From Dactylis glomerata (lineage: Eukaryota > Streptophyta > Magnoliopsida > Poales > Poaceae), in assembly GCA_007115705.1 (NCBI GenBank), contig QXEO01000434.1, positions 952,097-1,016,096 of the forward strand: a stretch of DNA of 64,000 nt, given 5' to 3'. Below are positions 33,217 through 45,444 of this stretch, piece by piece (position 1 is the stretch's first letter; each line of letters starts with the position of its first letter). The translations under genes and the position numbers were made by a program. A model generated the notes under the pieces. The model was not told where the DNA came from and made no database searches. It saw only the letters and a list, made by a program, of their open reading frames with translations.

Positions 33217-35064
33217 TTACTTCATGCATTATGCGTTTTTCTTGGAGCGTCAGTTGTCTTTAGTTTTCTGTTTTGTTTAGATTTTTTTGCTGCAATAAAT
33301 GGTTGGACCCCAACAAATTCCTTTTGGAGAAGTTGCCTTGCTTTTCATTTGCTAAGAACACTCCGTTTTTCACTCTTATCGTTCAATGAGTGTTCTCTTT
33401 TTCTGCTACTGCGTTTAGCTTTTATTTTTCGCCTTGATTTTCGTTCAGATCTTATTATATCTTTGCATCAAGGTGTATTTTGACCTCTGGTCCATGTTGG
33501 CATTCATCAAAAGAGTTGTTTTAAAAGGTTCGAATGGTGTTGGAAAAGAGAAAAAGCTTTATGCAAAAAAGTGGTACAAAAAGGAGCTTGTGTAGACTGC
33601 GGCCTAGGCTTTTGCATGTCGTGCTTGATGTCTTTTTGATAGTATGCTTAGTGGTTTTGCTGTAGCATGACTTGTCTCAAATGACTGAGATTGCTTAATG
33701 AGCCTTTGAAAAAATCATGCGTTGTTTTAATTATTTGGAAGCATTATTTTGGTTTTCTCCTTTGATGCTTTATTTGGGTTGACTTGGCGCATGCTCACAC
33801 ATGTTTGACTCATACAAAGTCTCCATAAGCCTCCAAGATCTTTTAGATTTTGACTTTTGATGCTATCTTATGCTTCTTTTAATGTTGCTTTGTCGCTCTA
33901 CATGATTATGGCCGTTATTGCTCTCTTAGTTGGTCGCTCCCAGTCTTTTGCTAGCCCTCACTTTGTACTGAGTATGAGCTCTACTCGTGCATCCAACTCC
34001 TAAAAACCAAGTTTGCCAGTGTATCCACTATAAATTCCTATGCATGGTATTTGTAAGCCATTCCAAGTAAATTTTCATGTGCTACCTTTCAAAACTTTCA
34101 ACTACTTCTCATTTTGTGCCACTGTTTTTAGCTCATGGGGACGTAGTGGTCGAAATTGCTATCTTCCATATTAAATTAAGTACCCCTCGACTAGGCAGCT
34201 TCATCTTCTCGTCATTAATTTTGCAAGGGAGCTGGTCAGACCATTGTAATCTAATTCTTAAAAAAGGCACTCCTCCATGGTATGTGAATGTTGGTGGGCA
34301 CCCGATGGAATCGGTTAGCCATGGTTTGAGAAAGGATAAAAGGTGAGGAGGAGTGCCAAAGCTTTATAAAAGAGCACCAATGTGCCAAATTTTCAAAGAA
34401 CTCGAAACCGCTCTCACTTGTTTATTATGGAAGATAGTAAGTCCCCATTGCCAGTCGTTGACATGAAACAACCACCTCTCAAAATAAATTTTTATCTCTG
34501 TTTTACAAATGAAAAGCTCTAGCACATGTTTAATCACTGCTTCCCTCCGCAAAGGGCCTTTCTTTTACTTTTAAGTTGAGTCACCATCTTCTATCTTTAT
34601 GCACCGTCTAAGAGAGCATAGTTGTCATTCTGAGTATAATGTGCATTGTCCCAAAGTTTTCATTGATTGATTCATGATGTTGGTTTCATTTGTTCTTAAA
34701 TTACTTGTATCTAGTCGCCCTCTTAAACTTGAAGGTGTCCTATGCATTTATGTTTTGCTCTCTCATGAAGGACAAGCTGAAAACCATTTGTATGTTTTTC
34801 CATATGATTTGAAAACACGTTTGACTTTCATTGTTTCATTTTTCATGATCTTTTGTTTGTGTTCTTTTTCATGTTATAACATGGTTACTAAGTTTCTTCT
34901 ATCAAGATTATATCTTTCATGCCCATGTTTTAAGTTCTTTTGATCCTAGTGCACAACGCTTACATAGATGATCAAGATTGTGTAGGTGCATGTCACCTCA
35001 AAAATTATTTCTTTTGTCATCACTTACCTACTCCAGGACGAGCAGGAGTTAAGCTTGGTGATGC
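33217..35064 (+). repeat. RLG-1B 3' internal module, right of PM (type beta)
   Basis: Continues the module to the purine tract before the LTR at 35065. Carries the beta inverted repeat (34266-34357). An 80-90 bp stretch at about 34174-34257 replaces the A/G-rich run of the other beta copies and is not seen elsewhere in the window. Confidence 0.8.
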
Positions 35065-36712
35065 TGATACGTCTCAAACGTATCTATAATTTTTTGATGC
35101 TTCATGCTTGTTTTCACACCATTTGCTTAGTGTTTCGTTACACTTCGTGGCATTTTTATGCATTTTCCGAAACTAACCTATTAACAAGATGCCACTGTGC
35201 CAGTTCCCTGTTTTCTGCTATTTTTGTGTTTCATAAAAGTTACACAGGAAATATTCTCGGAATTGGACGAAACAAAAGCCGAACATCCAGAAATTTACCG
35301 AAGCTTCCAGAGAACTGAAGAGGAGACGGAACGGAGCCAGGAGGTGGTCTCACCACCAGGGGGCGCGGCCCAGGGCCTGGCCACGCCGCCCTATGGTGAG
35401 CCCCACCTGGCCGACTTCTAACGCTGCCCCTTCGCCTATAAAGACCCCCCGATGGGAAAAACCTAAAGACCCGATCACTTTTCCAGAAACACATCGCGAT
35501 CCGCTGCTGTCGTCGACCCGAGATCGGGAGGGTCCAGAAGCTCTTCCCGGCACCCTGCCAGAGAGGGGAATCGCCACCGGAGGTCTTCTTCATCGCCATG
35601 CTTGCCTCCGGCGCGGCGAGTGAGTAGTCTACCTTGGACTATGGGTCCATAGCAGTAGCTAGATGGTTGTCTTCTCCACCATGTGCTTCATGTTTAGATC
35701 TCGTGAGCGTCCTTACATTATCGAGATCACCGTTATGTAATTCTACATGTTGTGTTTGTTGGGATCCGATAAATATTGGTGTTATGATTGAGTTGATGTG
35801 CTGAATATTATCTTATGTTATCTCTATGTTGTTTATGATCTTGCATGCTCTCTGTTGTTAGTAGCTATCTTGGCCGAGTAGATACTAGTGACTCCAAGAG
35901 GGGATATTTATGCTCGATAGTTGCGTTCATGCCTCTATTGACTCTGGGGGAGTGACAAAAACCTCTAAGGTTGTAGATGTGCTGTTGCCACTAGGGAGAA
36001 AACAACATTCTTATGCCCAAGGGCATATTCTTTGTTTACATTACACACTTTGCTTAATGCAGTTATCTGTTGTTCGCAACTTAATACTTGTGGGGTTCTC
36101 GGATTGATTCCCCGTGAGTGGATTATTAGTCATAGATGTAGTTGGATGGCGGTCTATGTATCTTGTTGTAATGCCCAGAGTAAATCTCATAGTGATCCTC
36201 TTGACATATCACATTATCTTTATTCTATCAATTGCCCAACTATAATTTGTTTACCCAGCATGTGTTATTTTATCTTATGGAGAGACACCACTAGTGAACT
36301 GTGGACCCCGGTCCTATCTCCATTATATTGCTATCACCTGTTTACTTTACTCGCATTGTTTACTTTACTCGCATACTACTATTGCTTTCCACTTGATATG
36401 CTCATTCCTTTGTTTACAACAAACCGGTGAGATTGACAACCTCATCGTAAGTTGGGAGCAAAGTATTTGGTTGTGTTGTGTGCAGGTTCCACGTTGCTAC
36501 TAGTTGAAGACGCGCTAACATGTTATTGTTAACGGTGCCCTTGTTGGAGTGTCACTAGGCTAGCAAGCATCACCTTCTGGAGTTTGGCTTTTTCCTGGAT
36601 TCGACATACCTTGGTTTCTTATTGAGGGAAAAGCTTGCTGCTATGCTCATCATACCTTCCTCTTGGGGTTCCCAACTGGACGGTGAAAAGCCATCAACAC
36701 CGTGCCGCATCA
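35065..36712 (+). repeat. RLG-1B 3' LTR
   Basis: 1648 bp, TGATACGTCTCAAACG to GTGCCGCATCA, TATAAA at 35437-35442, followed by TSD gacgc. Confidence 0.93.
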
Positions 36713-37229
36713 GACGCCGCGGATCAACCCACAAGGAATCAGTATCTTTCGACACTCTACCCAGAGCTGTAATTTGCTTGGAAACCCGACGACCCTCATC
36801 AGCGGGATTCAAACAAGTACCTGGAGAATGCAAAAAAATATCAGAATAAGAAGTCGACACAAAAAACTCAGTAGGAAACTCAAAGGGATTTCAAGAAAAC
36901 TTACATTTCAGCTGCTCACATGCTGACTCGATAATCTCAACAAGATAAGAATCACATTCTTCGAGATGCATGACCTTGGCTACCAGACCAGACACTTGAT
37001 CTTCAAGCAAAGATACTCGCCTCATCAAGCTATAAGATTTCCCAGCCTGTTCCAAGGCAGACTTTGCTTGACTCTTCACCAACGCCAAGCGACCTTCGAG
37101 GTCTGAAATCCTCGACAAATATTCAGCACATTGACAAGAGGAGCGAGGAGGAGACTGAGCCCCAGAAGTCGACATGTTGGCATGTGGCGAGTCGCGATCG
37201 CGATCCGATGACCCACCGGCATATCCAGG
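36713..37229 (-). pseudogene. Tat-1 antisense gene Y, upstream exons
   Basis: Minus-strand exons: 37229-36905 (first Met MSTSGAQSP near 37175; coiled-coil-like residues SRISDLEGRLALVKSQAK and SLLEDQVSGLVAKVMHLEE; donor GTAAGT at 36904) and 36820-36718 (acceptor CCAG, then LNPADEGRRVSKQITAL and DSLWVDPRR). The second exon runs in frame into 16605 when RLG-1B and its duplicated gacgc are removed. The protein of roughly 270-290 residues has an N-terminal coiled coil and a C-terminal helical domain. It lies just after gene X on the same strand. No known function; comparable antisense genes exist in Tat elements such as Grande. Broken by the RLG-1B insertion. Confidence 0.6.
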
Positions 37230-37410
37230 CTGGAAAACAAGGGGATAAAAGAAACACAACTCAAAACACATTGGATGGCCAGACAAAACACTTCATAGAG
37301 AAAACTATTTATGGAAAGTACACAAGTGTTCCCTCTAGAATATCGCCAAAAGAGGAAAATGTATACTACATCAGCTCCAAAGAATGGAAATTACAAGAGA
37401 AGGCTAAATT

Positions 37411-38387
37411 CTACGCCACCTCAGCAGCAGGCTCTGTGGTGGTAGAAGGCGCAGAAGAATCAGCAGCAGCACTTGGCGGAGGCATCGAAGAACTTGGCAC
37501 ATGAGTCGAGGAACTAGGCGCAAGAGTTGAAGAAGCCGCCAAGGAGTGATAAGAGACACAATGCCTGGCGCGTACTCCTTCGCCTTATTGAAGAACCCAA
37601 GCAGTTCTAAAAGAGGACGAGCATAGGAAGAGCTAATCTTCTCCCAATCTACCTCTTCGCCATGCGACTGAGCAAGTGCAATCGCCCCTTCGACACCCCG
37701 TTTTACCAATCTGTGCTTAATTGCAAGCATAGGATCTTCGAGGGTATCGAAGGCCTCGGCAAGCTTTTTGAGGTTGTCGACTGGCATCTCCTCTTTCTTC
37801 TTCGGCCACAACCCGACAAACATACGCATCAGCACGCGACGAGTCAGTTGAAGAACTTCCTGGACTAATTTCCAGTTCGATTCCAGCAAATCCACCGCAG
37901 CTAGCAAAGGATCTTTAGTATCTGGCTGCCAAAGTTTCCAAGATACTCCAATTTTCTCTACTGCACCACAGACAAGCCAAAGAAAGCAAACAAAATGTCA
38001 GCAATACAAATCTGAGCAAGAAGCCAAAAAATAACAACACGACACTTACTGCCAACAAGAACTGAAATCTTGTCAAGCCGCTCGGATATAGCTCGCTCTC
38101 GTTGGACTGGCTTCTGATCAGCATCGGAAAGTGCCTTCTCAGCTTTTTTTGCCTTGGTCTCTGCTAACTTAGCGACCTTCTCACCAGCAACCTTTGCGGC
38201 ATTTGCACCTTCCCAAGCTTCTCTAGCAGCATTAAGTTCGGCTTCCAGAGCCGATATGCGAGCATTGGCCGCGGTCAAAGCGACTACAATTCAGAAAAGA
38301 AAAAGGAGAGATAGTAGGAATCATGGGAAGACACAAGAACAAGTAGGAGCCACAGCACAAAACAGACATACCTTGAGAGGCTTGAGC
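37411..38387 (-). pseudogene. Tat-1 antisense gene X, C-terminal exons (Transposase_28-like gene)
   Basis: Exons on the minus strand: 38387-38372 (cut by Tat-2), 38283-38050 (coiled coil AANARISALEAELNAAREA) and 37960-37411 (NWKLVQEVLQLTRRVLMRMFVGLWPK, then HRLVKRGVEGAIALAQSHG). GT..AG introns separate them. The frame shifts by one base near 37548; the other frame then gives a Ser/Pro/Ala-rich tail and stops at 37411. It looks like the C-terminal half of the gene type whose N-terminal half is seen in Tat-2 (40362 onward; putative gypsy-type transposon protein, PF04195 as I remember it). The N-terminal exons should lie further right but are absent after Tat-2. Confidence 0.6.
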
Positions 38388-39326
38388 TGTCGTCGTGGTG
38401 AAACAACATATGCCATAGGATGGCTTAAATGGGGGCCGACTAGATGCTGGAGGATTCGGGAGAGGGGAACGAGCTAAAGAGCCCGACAGAAAGGAACGCA
38501 GATCTACCCAGGTTCGGGGCTCTCGTAAGGAGATAACACCCCTACTCCTGCTCTACTTGCTTTATATACTTGGATCGATGGAGTATACAACACTGGTGCT
38601 CCCAAGCTTTCTGCTAGAGGAGGAAGATGAACTGCTAAGTGTAGGAATACTCTGTCACCAACAAACCTCCCCCCCCCTTGCTAGGACTCCCTGTGCCACC
38701 TTATATAGTGGTGGCCAGGGTTACAACGGTCATAGGAGACCAGGAGACACCAACTACACTCCAAACAGGACTTGCTGTCGAGGGCAGACGCCCATGACTT
38801 TCTCCCTGATTGCTCTCGATGGGACTCACCTTGCTGTACCTTGTACTTCCAGGACTGTGACCTTACCACTCTGAGGTAAGCTTGTACTTGTGCACAGTGA
38901 GGGTAGGTAACCTCCACTGTGCACCCTGCCATCATACCCTGCTACCATGCTTGGATGTTTTCTTCCTTGATTGTAGCGATGTGACACCTTGGTTGACTTA
39001 AGTATCCCGGATATGAACGTTGGCCATATCCAGGACATATATGCTGGACCAACGATCTACGAAGGTCGGGTAATCCGGCCTCCCTGTTCCTGCACAACAC
39101 ATCAAAATAGATAGGCCGGCATATCTGAGTATATGCCGGCACTCCTCAGTCAGTATTCTGGTTAATCCGGCATATCCAAGTATCAGCCGGGATACACACA
39201 TATGCCGGCCTGGCCGATGCTCTTTATGTTCCGGCCAGGCCCTTCCTTGGTCAACCGATATAAAGTCAACCATGAGCCTTGTACCTTTCTAGTCTCTTGA
39301 CCCTATCGGGGGTCATCCCCCCGACA
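38388..39326 (-). repeat. Tat-2 3' LTR
   Basis: 939 bp. Differs from the right LTR at only a handful of sites over the first 860 bp but at about 14 sites in the last 85 bp (39249-39305). Rich in TATGCCGGC-type motifs. Confidence 0.92.
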
Positions 39327-39775
39327 CTAGTCCCCGAAGCTGCCGAGGTTCCCCAGTCATAACTGTGGAGCCTCGACAGGTTCAACATACCTTTCTTCAT
39401 TATACCCCGGCGATCAGATTATATGCCGGCACATCCGCACATATGCCGGCTACTGTTCCTCTTCCAAAAGTTATTCCGGCCGGTCCCGAGGGTATTCCAG
39501 ACGGAACATATATATCTAGCAGTTATTTCGACATATAGACGAGTCTTCCTCGAGAAGCCACGCCTGACAGTTTGCATCGAAACTTGTAACTGCCCTGTCA
39601 CCTCGAACGGTCACACGACGTGACGGTTCACAGCGCAGTTACTCCTGGCCATCATTGCGTCGTGGCTCGGTTACAGGAACCGCCGCCCCACTCCGCGCCG
39701 CCACGTGGCGCCTCGCCGCAGAAACGGTCGGGGGAGTGGAGCACTTCCCTCCCCACGACCCTTACCTGGCAGACA
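39327..39775. other. Tat-2 region between 3' LTR and antisense promoter
   Basis: Non-coding. It should include the polypurine tract (minus strand CGGGGACTAG ending at 39327) and several ATATGCCGGC motifs (39421, 39441). Confidence 0.55.
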
Positions 39776-39783
39776 TATAAATA
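39776..39783 (+). promoter_or_regulatory. TATA box of the Tat-2 antisense gene
   Basis: TATAAATA in ACATATAAATAGGG, about 580 bp before the predicted start codon. A GC-rich leader follows, with a likely leader intron (donor GTGAGA near 40043, acceptor just before 40362). Confidence 0.6.
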
Positions 39784-40361
39784 GGGCGGCGGGGGTAAAC
39801 TTATCTTTTTACCCCACACCATCGTCCTCCTCCTCTGCTCATCTGCCTCCTACTCTTCCCCGCCGGACCGAAGAACAGGAGAACAGCATCGCCGCCGCCG
39901 TCGTCCCTGCTCCCCGCCGACGCCGACGCCTCGACGACGCCCGACACCTCAGTCGACGACGCCGCCGCCGCCGCATCTCTCCTTCGCGACATTGTTGGGA
40001 GATTGAACCTTCTCCTGTACGCCCGCCGCTCCATTGTCTCCGGTGAGATCATCCTTTGTTCTTTCTTTCTCATGCTTTTCTATAGCCTCGCATCGGTAGC
40101 CACACTTGCACAGATCTGCAGCAGTTTCTCTGCTTATTTTCCCTTTGATTTGACTAGCATTGCTAGCAACGCTCGCAGGTGTTCTTCCTTAGAGGTTTTA
40201 CCCTTGTTTGTTTCCTGTTTTAACTATTTCGGTAGATCTTCTATCTCTGCTAACATTGGTGAGGGCGGTATGCCGGAGAGACTAACCTCCCTCTTTTCTC
40301 CGGCCTTGATAGGATTAACATCACGGGACTCCGGCTCTCACGCCTTGTCCCGGCCATTAAG

Positions 40362-43300
40362 ATGGCATCTTCGAGCATGACGGGTACCTCGGCCTCGGAG
40401 GAAGATAACTCGGCCCGGGTCCAAGGACGCTCCGGCTGGGAGGGGTCGGAGGTCACCCCGGCCGACATATCCTGGGTCACCTCCACCAGGAGAGTACCGG
40501 AGGGAGTTGCATGCCGGCTACCGGCGGGAGAGATCGCGCCGGCACCCAAACCCGGCGAACGCGTCGTCTTCATCGCTCACTTCGAGCGGGGTTTCGGCCT
40601 GCCGGTGTCGGACTTCTTTCGGGACATCCTCGACACCTACGATCTACAACCTCATCATATCCCGGCCAATGCCGTGATGATCCTCTCCGCCTTCGCTGCT
40701 TTTTGCGAAGGCTATGCCGGCATAGAGCCTTTATCCCAAGGCTGGGCGAAGTACTTCCAACTGCGGAAGCAAGTCATCCAAGAGCCGCCCCGGAGCAAGG
40801 ATGAGCCGCAGGAGACAGCCCAGGAGAAGAAGGACCGCCCCATGATCTTATGCGGCGCGGCGACCATCATGTCCCGGAAGGGCTCGGACTTCCCCAAGGT
40901 GGAGCTCCTTGAGTCTTGCAAGAAGTGGCAGAAAAGCTTCTTCTACGTCAAGAACACCACCGACGAGGATCTGCTCAACCTGCCGCCATTTGTGGACGAG
41001 CCACCTTTGGCCATGAAGAATTGGACTTACAACCCGAAGAACTCGGTGATGCCGGTGAACGCGCTCCACCGGGTTAAGGGCGAGCTCCGGGATGCCGGCC
41101 TTACCCCTCAAGATCTGGTGGCCTGCTATATCAGCCGGCGCGTCTCCCCTCTGCAGCGCCGGTCACACAAGATCTGCCAGATGAGCGGGCCCATGGACCC
41201 TACCCGGCACTCCACACATGAGCTGACTCCGGCCGACATTCTGCGGTGGATCAAGGACGTCTGCAAGTCCTCTCAGGCCACCTTTGCCTGGGGGCTAGAA
41301 CCATATAGCCGGGATAGGCCCGCCCCAACGGTAAACACCTCGGCCAACAAATACTCTTTTACCCGGCACATAGATACTTAAGCCGACACATATCTATTTA
41401 TCGACATATATTATGCCTGATCCCGGCATACCTCTTGCACCGGCATATTCCTTGCTTCTGACCAATTTACTCTGCATTATGCAGAAGTTCAGCTTCCAGG
41501 GTATGGAGAACTCCCGGATCAAGATCGCGGTAGACCGCAGTGTTGCGGATGTTGAAGATCCGGACCATTGGGACAAGCTGCCCCGGAACACCCGTGCTGC
41601 CGCTGCCGCGGGTAAGGCCTCTTCATTCCGGCATTCCACTCAAGACTGGAGTGACCCTGACCTCGATGAAGATTGCCAGACGTTTATCTGCCCGACACCT
41701 CTTGCTTATGCTTTTCCAAAAACACCTGTTGCTTACGCCTTTCCAATGCCGTCCTCAGCTATCCCGGACGACATGGTTGTCGACGCCGCCCCTCTGAACC
41801 AGGGACCTCCTTCCACCGGTGGACGTTCCGGCCGGAAGCGAGGCGTGAAGCCCCAACCCGACACACCTCAGCAACAGAAGAGGCAGAAGGTTGGCGTGCC
41901 TTTTCCGAAGAAACCGAGGCCTGTTGCCGCGGGGTAAGTTTCTTTTCTTTGTATATACTCCGACATATCTCTTGCTTTGATTATTGACTTGGTGTTTTCT
42001 CTTTTTCAGAGCTCCTCTTGCGCCGGAACAGGCTTCTGGCTCGAGTGGCGGCCCGAAGGTTACCAAACCAGCGGCCCCTGAGACCTCCGACATACCCTCT
42101 GCCAGTCATACGACCTCACCGGCGCCGGCATCTTCGCCTGCGCCAGACAAGACCATCTCCCCGGCGAAGGACGTTCCTCCGCCGGAACAAGATTACTCTG
42201 CCCCCGAAGTCCACATGGACTCGGGGGCTCAACAGGAACCATCGGCCTCTGATGTCCACATGGACACAGGAGCCCACCAGGAAGCACCAGACTCCGGCGC
42301 GCCCACCAGCGACGCCGGCACAACTGAAGATGCCGGCACAGACATCAAGGGCAAAGGCCCTTTAGTGCCGGAAGTCCGGACTATTCCGGATCCTGCTCCT
42401 GCTGGCCAAGATGCACCGGCCGCGCCGGAACAGCCCGCGCCCAAGACTCCTTCTGTTGAAAAGACTCCTGCACCGGCCAAGACCTCGGCGCCGGCCAAGA
42501 CCTCTGCCCCGGCCAAGCCCGGCACACTGAAGATTCAGCCGACCAAGTCCGGCACTCCATCTGCCGCCACCGCTCCTCCTAAGGCAGCATCCCGGACCAG
42601 CTCTGCCCTGGCCCTGCACCTTGGCAGGGCAGCGACCCGGCCTGGCTACCGGCGCAACTTCTTCGACACTCCGGAACTTGAGGGCCGCGTCCCCCTGGAG
42701 ACGAAGAGTGACCGAAGCCTCGGGTCTCTCAAGGAGCATTGTGTCCGGTGGAACGACGCTGGCGACATGGACACCGCGGATTCCCGGAGCAAGAAGATGG
42801 CCGAGGCCGCGGCTACTGCCAATCCAGCAGATATTCTGGCCGCGAAACCCCTACCGATCGCCTGCGAGCTGCTCAGCCTCCAGCAGAGACTTCACCGATT
42901 GGCCGATGCCACCAACGTAAGTCCTTTCTACCTATACACATATCCCCAGTCCCCGAAAATGTCGGCTGTCCGGGATACGGACATCCGGGATTTTCTCATA
43001 GTCTTTTAGTTAGCTTATTTTGAATTATTTGCCGACACATGAGCTCAATCCGAGCTTCAAATCCTAGTCACCGAGAGCCGGGATAGGTGAGCACTCACCT
43101 GTGCCGGGTCTCTATCAATTTCCCATTTCAATTATTTTTCAAATCCTCTTGACCGAGATATAAGCTCGATTCGAGCTTCAAATCCTAGTCACCGAGAGCC
43201 GGGATAGGTGCGGAGCACCTGTGCCGGGTCTTTCAAAAGAACGATCACTTGATAGAATCTTCAACTTAATTATCATGCCAAATTTCTCTGCTGACATTTT

Positions 43301-44796
43301 AAATCCCGGCACTTTTGCAGCGCATGAACAACACCCGGGCCGACATGTTTCATGACTTGGTATGCGAGCATCGGAAGTTATCCGACGAGCATAGCAAGCT
43401 TCAGCTGGAGCTGTCTAAGAGAGGTAAACTTCGCCGACGTTCCGCTATATGCCGGATATCTTTCCTCTTTTTACTTTGCAATACTATTCCTACCGACACA
43501 TAACCTTGTGCTGACATTCTTCAGCTGGCACTGAAGAACAAGTCGCCAAGCTTCTCAAGAGGGTGAAGGAGCTGACAGGTATGCCGAATTCCGCTAACTT
43601 TCAACTAGCATTTTGCACTTCAAATCCTTTAATCTTTGTCAGTGCTATGTATCTTCAAATCCTTTTAACTTCAAACTGTTGCAGATGAGAAGGCTGGACT
43701 GGAGGCACGCCACCAGGACTGTATGTCCTCAGTGGATGTGGCCAAGCAACTGGACGACCGGGATGTCGCTCACAAGGCCGAGGTAGAACAGCTGAAGGGC
43801 TGGATCACCGAGCTTCTAGACGAGAAGGAACAGAGGGAGGGCCAACTGAAGAAGACCCAGGACTTGCTCGTTTGCTTCCGAGACTGATGCCTCCACTGCC
43901 CATGCCGAACTGTCCAGCCTGAAGGAGCAGGCGACCAAATGGGAGGTCACAGTCGCACAGCTCAATGCTGACCTCGCCAGTAAGCTTCAAATCCTTTTTC
44001 CTTATCCTGCCCGTCATATGATGCTCTCTTCCGACATACCCTATATGCCGACATATTCTTCTTTTGCTAACATCATTTATTTTTCTCAGACATGTTCCCC
44101 GCTTCCGTCGAAGACGTTGAGAGGGCTCTGCAGTTGGATCGAGAAAACCGGGGTGTTCCGGTAGACTCGGCCAACTGGGACATGTCGGAGCAGCTGCTGG
44201 CTCTGCAATCCCGGAAGAACGCCATGACGCTCTACACCGAAGAACTCTTTTATGGCGCCCAGGAGGCATTCTCTGCCCTTAAGCCGGGACAAAGGACGCC
44301 CACTGATCCTGTTGATCTCGGCAACGATCTGCAGCTTGCCAAGGTCCGCCTCTGGGAGTGGCGGGATTCCGGCGCGAGGGTAGGAGCTGATGAAGCTCTC
44401 AGCTACTTCCTCTCCTGGTATGAAAAAGCTGATCTGGAGACTTTGCGCACTGTGCGCGAAGGATCCATCAGGACCACGGATCCGGAACACATCCGGCGTC
44501 GTCGGGAGTTGGCCCACAGCTATGTGGACTATGCCGACACCGACGCCTTCGTCCGGGACATCCGCGAGCCGGAGAAGAAGGACGACGCCGGGGCATCTGC
44601 CGCTGCTGAGGGCTCCGACTCCAGCCAAGATGAAGAGGAAGCCGAAGAGGCCGACACCGACGCCCCGGAACAGGGATCTGCCCTGGGCAGAGGTGATGGC
44701 TCCATTCCATCTGCTGGGTCCGGCACTCCTGAAGCCGACACTTCTACTGCTACAGCTCCACCAGCCGACGGCCCTGCTTCTGCCCCTGCTCCTTGA
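40362..44796 (+). CDS. Tat-2 antisense gene, Transposase_28/PF04195-like, seven coding exons
   Basis: Runs against gag-pol. Proposed exons: 40362-41330, 41485-41933, 42010-42916, 43321-43423, 43525-43578, 43685-43979, 44090-44796, all with GT..AG introns. Exon 1 carries the domain I recognise as 'putative gypsy type transposon' (FERGFGLPVSDFFRDIL, LQPHHIPANAVMILSAF). Exon 2 has a basic, Pro-rich stretch that may be a nuclear signal (KRGVKPQP, KKPRP). Exon 3 is very rich in Pro, Ala and Thr. Exons 4-6 are charged and coiled-coil-like. Exon 7 has a helical domain and an acidic end (DEEEAEEADTD). Exon 6 contains an apparent 1-base frameshift near 43870, so this copy may be inactive. Antisense genes of unknown role are known in Tat elements. 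A regulator or DNA-binding protein is possible, not shown. Confidence 0.65.
42917..43320 (+). repeat. Intron 3 of the antisense gene with a 74-bp direct duplication
   Basis: Copies at about 43039-43112 and 43159-43232 share GAGCTTCAAATCCTAGTC and CGAGAGCCGGGATAGGTG. Each contains a small hairpin, AGGTGAG/CTCACCT in the first and AGGTGC/GCACCT in the second. Confidence 0.75.
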
Positions 44797-45444
44797 CTTT
44801 GCAGCACAAAAACTTTAAGCTTTATCAGATCCCCGGAATGCCGGGTGCAGTTGTAATATATACGTTTAACTTCCTTTGGTTTGCTACCTGAACAAGTTTT
44901 ATCTCGGTTTGCTTGTTATTAACGCCGGATCATCTTTGGCTAAGTCACCGAGTTTGTTTTCCTGTTTCCCCAACTTCACAACCTTAGCTACTTGTCTACC
45001 TTATTTGGCTTTCGACATATGAGTCTCAAGGTTGCTTCATTGAACATACAGTACTTTAACTTTGAGACTTAGACTTCAAATCATCCGACACTTCAAATTT
45101 TAACTTTAGCTTTAACCAAAATGTCGGTTCGCTTGCTTTACATTTCCTTAGCCGTTTTCCATGTGTAGACAATCTCCGGCATCTACTCTTGCTAGCCATG
45201 AAGCCGGGTTTCGGACAGCAGCCAAGTCGAAGAGTGGCCTTCGGTGCCGACACATTACTAGGCCGACATAGGAAACATTCGAATCAAGCCAGCCGGCATA
45301 TAACAAAACTGAAAATAAACAACGATATATCTCGGAGGGAGTGCCCGATCTCTTCGGGATGCCGACATATCATTTATTAGACTTGTGCCGGCACAAAGCG
45401 CCGGCACTCAAAGCAAAAATATGGAAATACATACATTGTGCTGC
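44797..45444. other. Tat-2 convergent intergenic region
   Basis: Lies between the stops of the antisense gene (44796) and integrase (45445). AT-rich, with polyA-type signals and motifs such as GCCGACATAT (45361). No gene seen; it probably holds both 3'UTRs. Confidence 0.55.

Larger units (their letters stand above)
16606..36712 (+). mobile_element. RLG-1B, complete Athila-lineage element (hosts PM and RLG-2B)
   Basis: Bounded by exact TSD gacgc (16601-16605 and 36713-36717). LTRs are 16606-18230 and 35065-36712; internal DNA is interrupted by PM at 21265-33207. Primer site is at 18242-18259. It carries a damaged gag-protease and the type beta 3' module, and no RT or integrase. Its own length without the insert is about 8.2 kb. 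Confidence 0.92.
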
